Made by a program: the position numbers and the translations under genes. Positions 1 through 15,327 of a stretch of 64,000 nucleotides of DNA are shown in pieces (positions within the stretch are counted from its first letter, which is position 1; each line of letters begins with the position of its first letter). The DNA is from Agelas oroides (Eukaryota; Porifera; Demospongiae; Agelasida; Agelasidae), in NCBI GenBank assembly GCA_949130485.1, contig OX422198.1:6568815-6632814 (forward strand). The letters run 5' to 3'. The notes below the pieces were generated by a model. The model saw only the letters and a list, made by a program, of their open reading frames with translations. It made no database searches and was not told the origin of the DNA.

Positions 1-914
1 AAGGTACCATCTTCCTTTAGCCCTCCTTCTTGCTAGGATCTTTCTGCCTGACCTAGTCCTCAGTCGAGCTAAAAATCCATGTTTTCTCTTTCTTTTGAGG
101 TTATTGGGTTGGTATTCCATCCCATATCTTGCATACATTCGAGTAAACTGCTGAAGGGGATTCAAAATCATCCTAAAGGAGAAAAAATAATCCTACAGTA
201 AAAGACATATTGTATGAACAAGACTTGGTACCTAAACCCCCAACATGTCTTGCCTGCCCTTTCCACTCTTCAGCACTGATCGCTTTCAGTATCGGCACAC
301 TGTACTGGAATCGATCAGTGACGAGGAATGAAATGGGACTGGTTTGTGAGGCTACATGCAAGCAGGGGGTTCAAGATGTTAGAAAACCTTCAGACATGCA
401 TCCATATATGTGTCTTGGCCTGTGCTTTCCTGAAGAGTTACGTTTGTCAGATGAACTCACTCAAGCCTGTGATGAACAATTCAGAGAAGGGTAGCCATGT
501 CCACCACGTTGATATGTAGCCTTACAAACCACACCCATCGCCTTGTGAGACCCTAGCCTTCGCCTTGCAAGATTAGATGATATGTAGTCTTAAAAACCAC
601 ACCCTTTGCCTTGCGAGAGTAGATATGTAGGCCTATATTAGTTTCTTGGGTATATCAAACATCTGAAAACACCCCACTATCCAGAATCTCCTCTTTACCA
701 GGTCTTCCAGCTCTCTTTATGCATTCTCACGGCAGGTTTGTAGCAATATCTGGTTTCATTGTTGCTATTCAACACACCTGGAGAGAAATCCAGTTGCATT
801 CAGCGGTTGAGTCACTTCTCTTCTCCATGCAGAGGACGGTGGAGAAGGGAGAAGGGCATGGGTGTGCTTGTACCGAGACAGAGAGCCTGCAGACCATAGG
901 AGAGACCTCAGCAT
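1..914. other. Upstream flank, no gene recognised
   Basis: No open frame here resembles a known protein or joins to the POLR3C model downstream. Around 520-640 there are short imperfect repeats of a sequence containing accacaccc and cttgcaag, which resemble the arms of the small foldback repeats found elsewhere in the window (for example 3303-3392). Confidence 0.4.
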
Positions 915-949
915 CTTTTCAGTATACGGACATTTGGATGCAATTTTGC

Positions 950-993
950 TACGAAGGTATACGGAAGGTATACGGAAGTAAGCGGCGATCAAG
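950..993 (+). promoter_or_regulatory. Putative POLR3C core promoter / 5' UTR
   Basis: Just before the start codon the sequence ggtatacggaa occurs twice in tandem, followed by cggaagt, which matches the core of an ETS-type binding site. ETS sites near the start are common in housekeeping genes. No TATA box is visible. This is inferred from position and motif only. Confidence 0.25.
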
Positions 994-3900
994 ATGTCAA
1001 GCCAGCAGGTGCAAGTGGCAAGCTTGCTGCTGCAGGAGAGCTTTGGAGAGCTGGTAGGGAGGGTGGGTGGATTTCTCCTGCAACGTGGGGCCTCCACTCT
1101 GGCAGAGATCATCCGGGGAACTGAGCTGGAACCCACCCAGGTTGCTACATGCACACTCGAAACTCACATGTACACATCACGTGATCTGACTGAAATCTTT
1201 CTCTCCAAGGTGAAGAAGTCTCTTTGTGTGCTAATTCATCACCAGTTAGTAGGATTCGAGACACGAGGAGGAGGAGGAGGAGGGAGAGGAGACGGAGGGA
1301 TGCTGTACCAGATCAACTTGTCTAATCTGCTTCTGCGAGTTCGCTTTCCTCGGTACATCCACACCAGCAAGGAGCTGTTTGGCGATGCTGGTGAACTCAT
1401 TGTAGAAGATTTGCTGCAACAGGGACAGTCGCTTATGAGCCAGGTCAGTGCTATACTGACACTCCAATTATCACACACCAACAAAACACGAATCAAGGGG
1501 TAGCCTTGTGTAGGATCTAGAGCCTCTTTTTGGTTCCCAAGGAGGGACTGGACCACACCCCCATAGCAACTAATTGGAGTGAGTATTGTTAGTCTTGTCC
1601 CCAGACCTCACCCTCTCACAAGGAGAAACGGTCTGGTGAACTCAAGTGGAATTTCTTGGGCTAACGCACACTTTTGCGACATCACCTAGCAACGTGAAAA
1701 TAATTTATGCCAAGCCCGCTCAAAAATGGTACGGATGCTCGAGTAGAGATACAAAATTTACTGTTGTAAGGGAAGTGCTGTGTAATAATTACCGATCTTG
1801 CAATCTCATTGTTCCTTCTTTACCACTTTTTGGTAATAAGCCCAAGAAATTAGACTTTGTTCACCAGGACTGTTTCTCGCCGGGAGGCGTGTGCAGTCTG
1901 GGCACAAGACTAGAGTATTGTTTGAGGAGTCAAAACACCTTGTGGAAAGCCTGTAAACTTCAGAGCTTCTTCCTCATTCGTACATGGTCTACCATCTACA
2001 TATCCCCCAGTGTATTCGTCATGTGTCAGAGCATCTGGAGGATGCTGGAGTGGAGCACGCTGACATTGGCCAGGTGGTAAAGCAACAGTTTGTGGCACTG
2101 GTGGAGGGCCACTTTCTGCAGAGGGTGAGGCCACCAAACCGGGAGTTGCTCACCATCGCCCACGGCAGCCAAGATGTGGGCGGAGTCTCCACCATTGAAG
2201 TGTACCGGCGATTTGACCTACCTCCTTCTACTGAAGGTATGGATATATAACGTCCCACCTCCAGGGTGATGTCATGAAGGCATTGCACAAGGATCGCGAT
2301 CTTATTTCTTTATATCTCAGTTTGTACACAAGTGACTCTATGCAATGTCATTATAAAAGTAAAGGTCACATGGTATCGTTACGATGTCACCATGGTTTCA
2401 ACATGCTAGGGGTCCTACAAATACTGCTTATCTCTCTAGTTTTGCTCCTAGCCTCTCACACCCTGCTTTTCGAACTGCAAGCGATGAAAGCTAGGGGCTG
2501 AGAGGGTGGGAATGAGGGTGTATTTCTCTCCCTTCCCTAGCAATCACGTTCACAAGTGCTCGGAAGCGGAAGAGGTCGGACAGTGGTACAAAGGAGGGGC
2601 AGCCCAGTGCCAAGAGAGCTCGAGGGTAAGCAGAAGAGCTCCTAGCCATCCTGTCCACAGCAGTATAGTCACCACCTCCCACCTCCTGTGCTTATGAGAG
2701 TGATCACATCAGTCTTGTTCCCAGTCCATCGGTGAAGTGGCCTGGGAATGAGTTCTAGTGCTAGCCTGACAGGTCCCTTCTTCTACTGTGTTGGGAACAA
2801 GGCTGTGATATTGTGTTGTTTCTCGCTACTTTTAGGGAAAAATCTCTTGAAGACAATGAAAAGGTACATCTTTGTTTCATGGTACTCCCGTTTCTGACCT
2901 TTGGTGAACTCTGAACTTTGTAACCCTGAAGGCTGTGGATGCAGGAATACACTGGCATGTGAACTATGATCGATTTCACCAGCATTTCAGAGACCAGGTT
3001 GGTACTTATACCATCTCTGTACCAACAGGTTTCCCATTCCAGGCTCAATGGGCTCCTCTAGCTTCATTCTAAGTTTCTTGCTCAGCTTTTCATCATTTGC
3101 AAGACAAAAAGCTGAGCAGGGGCCTGGGAATGAGGCTAGGCTCGTGCAGGGGCCTGGGAATGAGGCTAGGGTCATCCTCTACATGGACGTCCTTTACGCA
3201 TCATGTGTTACATTAATCTCTGATCTCCAGGCTATCATTTCTGCAGTGGCAGAGAAGATTGATGAGGTAAGGCCATACTGCCTTTAGTGATGCCGTGCAT
3301 GTGTAGCCTTGTGTCCAGTCTCACAAGCCACACGGTTCGCAGAGAGAAGAACCAGACCTTTCCTCTCTGCGAAGGGTGTGGCTTGCAAGACGATCTCCCA
3401 GGTTTTTCTTTGTTGTAGCAACTGATGAGCAAGACTAGTGTGTGTGTGTGTGCACATTATCAACTCTTTACGTGTCATGTACTCAGACTGCAGCTATTGT
3501 GATGCGGACAATACTAGCTGTCTCAAGCCACCAGCTCAAGGACACCACTGCCAATGCAACCACTAGCCCAGAGGTCAGGTGACGATCATGTGACTACACT
3601 AAATATGGTGGGATCAAAAGTGAAAATTGGTGCATGTATGTTGGAGCATGTGGGTGTGGTACAGACAGTTGGCATCCAGAAGATGAAAGTGGTGACTTGG
3701 TTATTGGTTCACGGCCTGACCTCTATACTGTCTCTAGTAGCCTTGTCCCCAGGCTCTTTCCTGGCTTTCTGTCACTTGGAGTACGACAAGTGAGGTGGGA
3801 GGGGGGAGGGGCTGGGAACAAGGCAGTAGGAGTGTGGGGTATCTCTGTGATATGGATAAATATGACATGCTTCGCTCACTCTCATCTCCAGATTTATACA

Positions 3901-6214
3901 TCACAAATAGCAGAATCTTTACCGGACAAGCCAAAACTGGCTCGTGGTGAGGTAGAGCAGTACCTGAAAGTGCTAGTAGACGACCAGGTGAGAGGATGGT
4001 AGTGAGTCTCTCTCTCTTCTTTCCTCGTTGTGCAGCCAGACTGATTTCCTTGCTTTTCCTACCAACTCATGCATGGTCCTCTCTCACACACTCACACATG
4101 CACACACATGCACACACTCACATACTCACACTCACACACACACACACACACTCACACATGCACAAACATCTCTTCTCTCAGGCCAAGTTTCTACACAAGA
4201 CAGGAGAGAGTGGTGGGGGGTCGTTTGTTGTCAGTATCCTCTCCAACCAACTACCATCCAATCAACCACAGTTGGCATATTTACAGCTGTGTACTGTTAC
4301 AACTACAATGACCCAACAGTTGGCATTTCCAATGAGTGAAAATGCAGCTGGCTAATATCAAACTGCACCCACTCAAACCTTGGAACATCGAATCTTCATA
4401 AAGCTTACCCTTGGCTGTGACATTGGGTGGATTAAGGGGGGAAATCTACATTTTGAGGGATTAAGAGGGTTCACGCTTAGTCTGTGATTGATGCAAGATT
4501 CCTGAGCATCTACCCCCCAGATTTTCGCCACACTGGAGAGCTTCTCTGTCAGGCGACAGTGGAGTCCATTGTGAGGGAGCGGTTTGGGTCAAAGTGTTTC
4601 CGAATCTTCCGCCTCCTCCTGCTCAAGTATGTTGGGATTGTGATCCCTCTCCTGTTTCCAGGTCTTTACCCCACTAAAGTGATAGAACTTGTGCCATGTA
4701 TGTACATTGACAGAGGAGTGGAAGGTGGAAGACAGAAAGTCAATTTTCTCCTCACTTCTCCCTCCCCCTTTCCTCCCTCCCTCCCTCCTCCCTCCTTCCT
4801 CCCTCTCTCCTCCCTCCCCTCCTCACTTCTCCCTCCCCCTTTCCTCCCTCCCTCCCTCCTCCCTCCTTCCTCCCTCTCTCCTCCCTCCCCTCCTCACCCA
4901 GGCGTCTGCTAGAGCAACATCAAGTGGCTGAGATGGCCATGATCCCCAGCAAGGAGGCCAAGGAGATGCTCTACTCTCTGCTAGCTGAAAACTTTGTCAC
5001 CCTCCAGGTGATCACCCCTCCTTCCTTCCTTCCTTCTCCTCTCTGAGTCAGGGGCAGTGCATACGGACAACCTCAGGCCAATCAGTTGCCAGTTTCATTG
5101 AATCTAGCCATCATTGCTCTCATGCACACAGGAGATCCCTAGGACGCCAGACTACGCTCCTTCTCGGACATTCTACCTCTTCTCTGTCAACCTGCTCTAT
5201 GTGGCTAGACTGTTACTGGACAGATGCTACAAGGTGAGGACAGACTAGCCTTGTTCCCAGGCTGGTAGCACTGAGAGCTCGAGGTGTGAGAGCCTAGGAA
5301 CGAGGCTAGTGGCAGACAATGTGCTGCTCCCATGCAGCTAGCCATCAAACTCAGCACTGGTTGCAGTGAAGTGTACTCGTGAGTTAGACGGGAGGCTGAT
5401 TTACACACCTACTCCAAGCAACTATGATAGAAACTGAAGGTGGTCTGTGAACGAGTGACTTTCAGTTTCATTCTCTCCCATAGGCTCTGGGGAATCTGAT
5501 TTCTAGACGAATGTCTGAGACCACAGAAAACAAGTATGTGGGTACAAGTCGTACTGTCACTTGTAGCCGTGTGGATTACTGAGATTTACAAGGTTTTGTT
5601 CAAGATTACTGACTTTACAGAGCTGATCTGGAATGAAATTAACTGTTTAATATTCTGTTGATTGTAGGCGTCTTCTGGAGAAATTCCAGGTGTTTGAGCA
5701 TCAGCAGGAGGTAGGGAGCGGTGAGGGGGAGCTGGAGGAGGTGCTCACTCCAGACGAGAGGAGGAAGGTGGAGATAGTGAAGAGAAGCATCACAAAGTGA
5801 GAGAGGCACACAGCAAGCTAGAGTACAATCCCTCTGACGGCTATAGGTGGAACCCCTCATAAAAGACACTCATGAATTGGTTAAATAGACGTGTCCAAAT
5901 TCCAACCTCTTCACAGCACGCAGTCTGTTCAGTCTCTCTGATAACTACTGGTAGAATCCTTATGCTAAAGGACACTCCAGAATTGAGGACACCTTGGCTA
6001 ATTAGACATTTAAACCGAATCCTGACTTCTTCACTGAAATGAGGACAGAGTGCATTCTGTACATGCAGTTACGTTTCATGTATTTATTCTGCAATCCACA
6101 GTCTTATAGCTCTTATTCTTCTGGTGTAGGTTGGAGCATGGTGAGATGCAGTTGGACGAGACCATCATGACCATCTCAAACTACATCAGCGTCCACTCCT
6201 CCTCAGCATCATGA
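994..6214 (+). CDS. POLR3C: DNA-directed RNA polymerase III subunit RPC3 (POLR3C)
   Basis: Subunit of the RPC3-RPC6-RPC7 subcomplex of nuclear RNA polymerase III, needed for initiation at tRNA, 5S and U6 genes. Sixteen exons: 994-1140, 1210-1443, 2011-2236, 2541-2625, 2836-2863, 2932-2997, 3231-3266, 3487-3573, 3892-3987, 4182-4233, 4521-4626, 4902-5007, 5132-5233, 5484-5533, 5668-5796, 6130-6214. They join in frame to 1635 nt (544 aa; the human protein is about 534). Family hallmarks seen: an N-terminal LLLQESFGELV, then KKSLCVLIHHQLV (winged helix), a basic acidic linker (RKRKRS), DRFHQHFRDQ, ESIVRERFGSKCFRIFRLLL, MIPSKEAKEMLYSLLAENF and TPDYAPSRTFYLFSVN. The C-terminus is a coiled-coil-like EE/KR region. 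The start is the first ATG of the conserved N-terminus. Exon 2 carries a GGGGGG insertion (coded by gga/ggg repeats) relative to the human protein. Introns hold small foldback repeats and CA/CT tracts. Individual splice sites may be off by a few bases. Confidence 0.95.
1590..1912. mobile_element. MITE, TAGTCTYGT-CCCAG ends (family B), POLR3C intron 2
   Basis: It begins tagtcttgtccccag and ends with the near-inverse ctgggcacaagacta. The interior (around acggtctggtgaactcaag and gttgctag-type segments) matches the element at 47542-47817 in the opposite orientation. It contains no coding frame, so it is a non-autonomous element. Confidence 0.7.
3303..3392. repeat. Small foldback repeat in POLR3C intron 7
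   Basis: The arms cacaagccacac and gtgtggcttgcaagac are inverted around a loop that itself contains the inverted pair cgcagagag/ctctctgcg. It resembles the hairpins at 8466-8519 and 9077-9126. Confidence 0.5.
4075..4161. repeat. CA-rich microsatellite
   Basis: Imperfect (CA)n within POLR3C intron 9, just before exon 10. It forms part of the polypyrimidine context of that acceptor. Confidence 0.8.
4747..4897. repeat. Duplicated C/T-rich tract before POLR3C exon 12
   Basis: A pyrimidine-only block of roughly 60-65 bp built of ccctcc units is present twice in tandem and ends directly at the acceptor of exon 12. Confidence 0.7.
5246..5308. mobile_element. Short foldback, TAGCCTTGTTCCCAGG family
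   Basis: The left end tagccttgttcccaggct is inverted at the right end (agcctaggaacgaggcta). It lies in POLR3C intron 13 and has no coding capacity. Confidence 0.65.
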
Positions 6215-6448
6215 ATAATCACACATTGCCAACTCAAGCAGTTCTTAACTCCAGCCGTTGCATGCAACCTATGAACAATCATCCATGCAACCTAGCCTCA
6301 TACCCAGGCCATGTGGAGGGTCTGGGTATGAGGCTGATGTAAACCATATCAAGTTCTAAAAAGTCCTATCTTCATAACATTGTATGCAGTGAATAATAGT
6401 TATCACGAAACTGAACACAAATGACCGTGCACCCAACAAGTGGCTGGC

Positions 6449-8884
6449 TCAGCGACGTAATATTAGCCTTGATTTACTTGTTGGAAATGGTATGCTTTCT
6501 ATTTTGCTCAAAGCTTGTACTACCTCGTCTTGGAAACCATACAGAGATGGGATGTAAGTTTTCTCAGCTACGTCCTCTGCCTTTGTGTCCAGTGGGCCCT
6601 CTGCAGACAATAGAACAAAAGAAAGGTGCATGCATGTGATGTTGTTGGTACTCTGTATACTTCTGTATAGGAGCCGCCGTTTCGAGAGGCAGTGAATAAT
6701 AAAATTATGCACCAAGGGCTATTCTATACACAAGATTGCTTCGAGGTACGGAGCATGCATTAATTTTAGCTTCAACTTTATTGTTATGCAGAGAGATATT
6801 TAACATACCTGTACAAGAAAGGAATGCTACTAATAGGGATCATTGCTAGTGCGAGGAGTTCAATGCACTAGTACATAAATCCCATTGAAAAACTATTCTG
6901 CCTCCATTGCTACAACAAGAGCGCAAAAGAATGGGCGGCTAGAGTAAGAGCGTGTAACTCTGTAAAATTTGAAACCGGTCGGAAGTTACTGCCAGTACTA
7001 AAAATAGTAACACGTACTGGGCATGCTGCGTAGACATAAGGCATTGTTGCTAAGCATGTGACCAGTGTTCTATTGTTAGTACAATTCAATAATTTTGACC
7101 GGACTGTGGGCTTCTATTGGAGTTACACGCTCTTACTCAAGCCGCCCGTTCTTATGCGCTCTTGATACGATGCAATGATGTAAATGCATGCTTGACTTCT
7201 TGCTAATATCTGAGCTAGCTACTGTACTGGTGCTGCTTCTAGCCTAGTTCCTGGCCATGGCCCTTAAACAATTAAGTGACAAGTGTACTATTGCCAACAA
7301 CCAATAAAAGGGAGTCTATGAACTTCTTATGAGTGTACTCCTACTTTCCCATCCCACTATCTGTCATGATTTAGTAAGATAGTTATGTGGAGATGACATA
7401 TAGATTGATTCTAAGTTGCAAGTACACATACAAAATGCAAAATCAGAGCACTAGTATGAGAGAGGACCTACAAACGAGTTATTTAGCTAAAGAATATTTC
7501 TGCTGTGCTAAACTGTGTGCTGCAGGTACATAACTCTCACCTGCGTATCCACTCCTTGACTTCCAATCCTTGCGGTCACGCAGCTCTGGAGGCTTGGGGA
7601 TCACCTTTCCTGATCTCTTTGACACACGAACCTTCTCCCCGTCCTCAGTGTACATGTATTTGATCCTGCATGGCTTGCTAGTGGGGAGCAAGATACCAAA
7701 ATGTTAATCTGTTGATCTGTCTGTGAGTGTTCTAATGCATAATTATGTATATAGTACCCAGCAGTTTGCTAGTTATGATGGCTCGTCTATTGACCTTGTC
7801 AACATGGACCACTACTGTCTCTCCAGGTTTTCCATCCCGGACTTTTCGATACAGCTTTGTCTTACTTTGAAAGCATGGAAAAAGACTACACTCATTTGGA
7901 CATAATCATGAGAGATACCCTATGACAATTACACACCATTACATGTTCATCACATGATTATCACATGACCATCGTATAACCAACACACTCCTGTCACATG
8001 AGGATCACATGATCATCACATGACACATAGAGCACAACTCTGGCTAACTTACCCATCTGCTGGGTCCACTAATGCAACATTGGACACATGTAGGGGGGCC
8101 TCACTTGCAATCCTCCCACCAGGGAAATCTCCCGATGGTGAAATAACACGGATGTGCTGTAGGCGTGGGAAACAGAGCACACAGATAAATTAGCATCATA
8201 AAAGACCACACTATTATGAAGAGAATATTATTGTTTGCTTGTTAATTACTTTGGTAAACATGCATTCCAACCCTCAAAAGTGACTCCTATCATACCAACT
8301 TATCTCAGACTAGTGTCCTACTTTGTGTCACCACCCTTGCATTACAAATTCATGGTACCACAACTGAGAGGCCTGCAATTAGCATGAAATCTTGTACATA
8401 ACCTCCACTAAAATCTCTGTATACCTTGCAATTTCCGCATTCTAAAACTTGTACACAATTGTGACTAGTTTCATAAGCCAGACCCACCTCCGCAGAAGTG
8501 GGTCTGGCTTGCGAGACTAAATTGTGACCTGTTGCGGACATCTCTGCAACAACATATATGAATTGCAGCAAATTAAGGGTAAATGCCACACTACCGTATT
8601 CAGTCCTTGCACAATGACTTTGTTCAGTTTTCTTGCCACGACAGCAACATGACCCTGCCTCCCCCTGTCTTTTCCACAGAGAACTTCCACCTGCATGCAA
8701 GGTGATCAAAACAAGTGCTTTTCAATTGGAATTTTTTCCACAGTTGAATGCGTAGATACGGCCTGAAACTCACCAAGTCTCCACGGACGATCTTCCATTT
8801 TGTTATCGGCTCTGGAGGTTTCCGCTTATACCCCTTCAAGTGTCTCAGACGAGCAGCTGCCCCCGTCCACGGACGCCAAGACAT
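6449..8884 (-). CDS. MRPL24: Mitochondrial large ribosomal subunit protein uL24m (MRPL24)
   Basis: Component of the mitochondrial 39S ribosomal subunit, nuclear-encoded and imported. Five exons in transcript order: 8774-8884, 8595-8690, 8053-8156, 7541-7677, 6449-6600, joining to 600 nt (199 aa; human is about 216). Exon 2 carries the KOW motif (VEVLCGKDRGRQGHVAVV, followed by VIVQGLNT). Exon 3 has ASEAPLHVSNVALVDPADG. Exon 4 has the family signature GEKVRVSKRSGKVIPKP. Exon 5 has the conserved C-terminal EKTYIPSLYGFQDEVV. The start ATG opens a basic, hydroxylated N-terminus suitable for a mitochondrial presequence. The gene converges on POLR3C with about 230 bp between stop codons. Intron 4 (940 bp) contains a complete 249-bp MITE at 6916-7164. 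Confidence 0.93.
6916..7164. mobile_element. CAAGAGCGC-type foldback MITE, copy 1 (MRPL24 intron 4)
   Basis: It starts caagagcgcaaaagaatggg and ends with the inverse, terminating gcgctcttg. The arms are long imperfect inverted repeats, over 40 bp. Flanking 6-mers ctacaa and atacga match at four of six positions, consistent with an aged 6-bp target duplication. Other copies are at 54013-54265 and 62249-62509. Confidence 0.85.
8466..8519. repeat. Short hairpin repeat (TAGTYTC-AAGCCAGACCC)
   Basis: The inverted arms agccagacccac and gtgggtctggct are separated by a few bases, with tagt/acta ends. It lies in MRPL24 intron 2 and belongs to the same family as 9077-9126. Confidence 0.65.
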
Positions 8885-8893
8885 CGTCCTCCT

Positions 8894-8941
8894 GGTCTCG
8901 TTCCCAGGCTACTGCACCGTGAGTCTAGGAACGAGACTAGC
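8894..8941. repeat. Short foldback, CTCGTTCCCAGGC family
   Basis: ctcgttcccaggct is followed, after a short loop, by the inverse agtctaggaacgagactag. It sits within 20 bp upstream of the MRPL24 start codon. Confidence 0.5.
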
Positions 8942-9076
8942 ATGACCTGTCTCATTGTAGGGAATACAAATTGAGCCTAATACTGAATGCGCCCTAATAC
9001 GTGCAGGGGAATCACATATGCCTCAAGCATGTGTAGAGTTTCCAGCCAATGATGTAACATCAATGACGGAAGTGTA

Positions 9077-9126
9077 TAGTCTCGCAGGCCAGACTCTCAC
9101 GCGGGAGGGTCTGGCCCGTGAGACTA
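9077..9126. repeat. Short hairpin repeat (TAGTCTCGCAGGCCAGAC)
   Basis: A nearly perfect inverted pair: tagtctcgcaggccagac against gtctggcccgtgagacta, with a short GC-rich loop. It lies between MRPL24 and gene A. Confidence 0.65.
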
Positions 9127-9320
9127 CGAAGTATTATTGTTTCATGAGCATACACCAAATCAACGTTAGTTGATGTTGTGGAAGACCTAGGGAGGTCTAT
9201 ATCCAAACATGCATGGTACAAGTAACAAAGCAAAACAAAACAAGATCTCTAAAAATTTTAGTGGATTAATGTGTGCCATCGCCTTCTGAAGTGAAGATTA
9301 CACAGCTGAGATTGGCCATA

Positions 9321-9337
9321 TCAGACAGTGGTAGACT
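9321..9337 (-). CDS. Possible alternative terminal exon of gene A (PDZ-ligand tail)
   Basis: Preceded on the minus strand by a good acceptor (ttccactgtgcag). In the phase left by gene A exon 5 it codes E-S-T-T-V then stop. Gene B has an equivalent segment at 15186-15202 coding D-S-T-T-V-stop. T-x-V-COOH is a class I PDZ-binding tail. Its use would be alternative to the terminal exon at 9492-9541. The evidence is conservation, acceptor and phase only. Confidence 0.35.
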
Positions 9338-9491
9338 CTGCACAGTGGAAAGAGGAAACCACATACTAAAGTAAAGAAGCTCAAGAGTAGAAATCTGACA
9401 AACGTTTGCATGAGTACTCATGATGGATTAGCTTGCAATACATAAGTTATTGGACAGATTCAAGTTCTATGAATACAAATCTCTGGTAGGA

Positions 9492-13043
<3,552 letters not shown>

Positions 13044-13204
13044 TCTAGCCACCACAGTATCGCAGGACACTCCCTCTCCAAAGAAAATAGGCAATGCCGG
13101 GCTGGCTCGGGAGACTGATCGTCAATACGTCGGCAGGATGCCCCCCCGTGCAGAATGTCCTAAGTGCAGAATGTCCCCCCCGGACGTTGTGCCCTAGTGC
13201 GTGC

Positions 13205-13272
13205 CCCCAGCCTTGTCCCCAGGCCCCTCCCCTCCCACTCGCGGCCCGCCGGCCGGCCTGGGGACGAGGCGG
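13205..13272. repeat. GC-rich foldback upstream of gene A
   Basis: agccttgtccccaggcc is inverted as ggcctggggacgaggc around a GC-rich centre (gcggcccgccggcc). It is a small member of the CCTYGTTCCCAGGC hairpin family. Confidence 0.5.
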
Positions 13273-14488
13273 CCTATTTCGACAGAAATTTGCGAAGTTA
13301 CCCGTACTAGCTCTGCTTTGCAACAAACCCGCTTGCTCTCCCCACCAACGTTTAGAGGAACCTTCGACCTTCGCACGAATCACCGGTACCGCAGAACTAG
13401 CACCTTGCCTTTGCTACACCGCAGGTATTCGTTATCCTACCCACAAAATTGCTGATGGGGCAATTCCGACAAGTTACACGAGACCGACATGGACGCCATA
13501 CTTTCGGTGCAAACATCCTGAAAAGATTACCAGGACGAACGTTAAACGATACCAGGTGCAAAAGAAGGAAAACTATGTTATTATCATAGTTACTTGAACC
13601 GTTCACATGCATTTAGTAGACCTCTGCATGGCTAATAGAAAAAGGACAGTGCAGATACTATTTGCATCGATACAACACTAGTATACTCTTTTTCTGCTGT
13701 TATATTTACTTTAAACTCACACATCTGAAGTGGTATTATCTCCAACAGTTGTCACAACTGATCCAAGTGTTTGTCAAGAATGGCAAAGAACACGGAAAGG
13801 GGTGGGGCTGGTCTGTCCACTCGGCGTGCGACGCAGCAATGGCAACAGCCTTCAGCAAGCCTTTCAGATGTTTGTAAATGGTTCAGGGTAGCTTACAGGT
13901 TTGATTTGTGTACGTATTTTGATTACTGAGCCTATACTGTTTTATTGATAAATTTTTATGGTTAAATTTTGCGATATTGGCTTGATAAAAGCGCTGCTCG
14001 CGGCTAAATTACTATGAGGACGTGAACTAAAAGTGGATGCTGCGCATAGTAAAGGTCAGCCTACAGTGTGATACTAAAGAAAACTCAGTACCCTTTTCCT
14101 TGTACAGAGAGCAACGAGTTTAATTCCATTTTGTCGGAATTGCCCCACCGTCGAAATAGCCCCGCCTTACCTTACATGGAAACAGCCGTAAAAAAAAAAA
14201 AATTCCACTGAAAAAAAAAAATGCTCAGTTTAATCATGGATAGTAGAGTAGAAGGATCCTTCCTACTATCTATGGTTTAATTGGGGCAAAAGACTAACCC
14301 CTAGCGTGTGAGCTCTAATTTTTACCTGTACATAGTGAAGCACTAACTGACTGTAAATTGCTCTCTGGTGAACTGCCTACTGGTGTATGTGGGTACATGC
14401 ACATGTATGAGTGTAATGATGTACGGCCCTGGTTGGCACGTCATTTTCACTCCCCACACTTTCACTCAGTAGCTCGGGCTTCCTGGGA
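13273..14488. other. Gap upstream of gene A, no gene seen
   Basis: No family-like coding frame. Around 14190-14220 there are two A-runs, and around 14228-14282 a short inverted repeat (catggatagtag/ctactatctatgg). Otherwise featureless. Confidence 0.4.
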
Positions 14489-14629
14489 AACATTGGAGGT
14501 GTCCCTCTTCCCCCTCCTAGCACTCTGAACTCCACTCTACCTGAGAATACTACTCACTGCATGCTGCATGCAGGGGCTCAGGAGGGAGTCCTGCAGGATC
14601 AGGCATGCAGCAAGTAAATCTGGTTCACA
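14489..14629. repeat. Duplicated upstream block, A copy (second half)
   Basis: It matches the second half of the block at 27085-27325: ggaggtgtc, ctcctagcactctg, ccactctacc, a ctcaggaggg..cctgcaggatc segment and gcatgcagcaagtaaa. A third partial copy lies upstream of gene B (19087-19212). This supports segmental duplication of the whole A/B/C unit including flanking DNA. Confidence 0.7.
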
Positions 14630-14755
14630 GGTAGCCTTGTTCCCAGAGTCTCGATATTTTGAGTATGCTACCTTCTACTACTGAAGTTCTCAAAAGAAGT
14701 AGTCAATGACGTGAGCCTGGGCATTAGTTAACCTTCACTGTGTGATAAATTATAC

Positions 14756-14912
14756 ATACAACACTGCAACTGATGGGCCACTGTGTGATAGCATACAACA
14801 CTGCAACTGGCCACTGTGTAGCATACAACACTGCAACTGGCCACTGTGTGATAGCATACAACACTGCAACTGGCCACTGTGTGATAGCATATATACAACA
14901 CTGCAACTGGCC
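14756..14912. repeat. 33-bp tandem repeat, about five units
   Basis: Units of the form gcatacaacactgcaactgg plus ccactgtgtgata repeat with small length differences. It is intergenic, between gene B and gene A. Confidence 0.85.
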
Positions 14913-15079
14913 ACTATAATTGTAACCTACAGAATCTGATGGTCATGTATGTACAACCATAAATAATTTTGCACATTTGTACAGCTCAGTACATAAGTAG
15001 ACTAAGTATAAAAAATATGTAGCCACTATAACTATATAACAAAATACTCAGTGTGATGCAAACATATCCCCGCCCCCCC

Positions 15080-15110
<31 letters not shown>

Positions 15111-15185
15111 AGAATTTCCACTAATGTGTCAAGTGATGTACTCCATGAACAGTGAAGATCCAACATGATGTTCAGACAGGCCATA

Positions 15186-15202
15186 TCAGACAGTGGTAGA
15201 GT
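15186..15202 (-). CDS. Possible alternative terminal exon of gene B (PDZ-ligand tail)
   Basis: After the acceptor cctctttccactctccag, and in the phase left by gene B exon 5, this codes D-S-T-T-V then stop, matching gene A's segment at 9321-9337. It lies 3' of the main terminal exon (15328-15401). Both terminal exons share a downstream sequence (tgatatggcc), suggesting the two arose by local duplication. Confidence 0.35.
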
Positions 15203-15327
15203 CTGGAGAGTGGAAAGAGGCAAGCAGTTACTAAAAATAGACTTAAAGTTAACCAATCCCCTGTTACCTGAGAAAATGGTCATAACAGTTACTTGTGGGC
15301 AAGGCAGAGCTACAATAGAGTATTTAA

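Noticed and set aside
719..1154. Frames overlapping the POLR3C start region
   Set aside because: Neither strand's frame shows family similarity; both overlap the POLR3C first exon, which is clearly conserved.
13094..13597. 167-codon GC-rich plus-strand frame upstream of gene A
   Set aside because: Its Pro/Cys-rich part is the translation of a foldback repeat (13205-13272) and the rest has no family resemblance.
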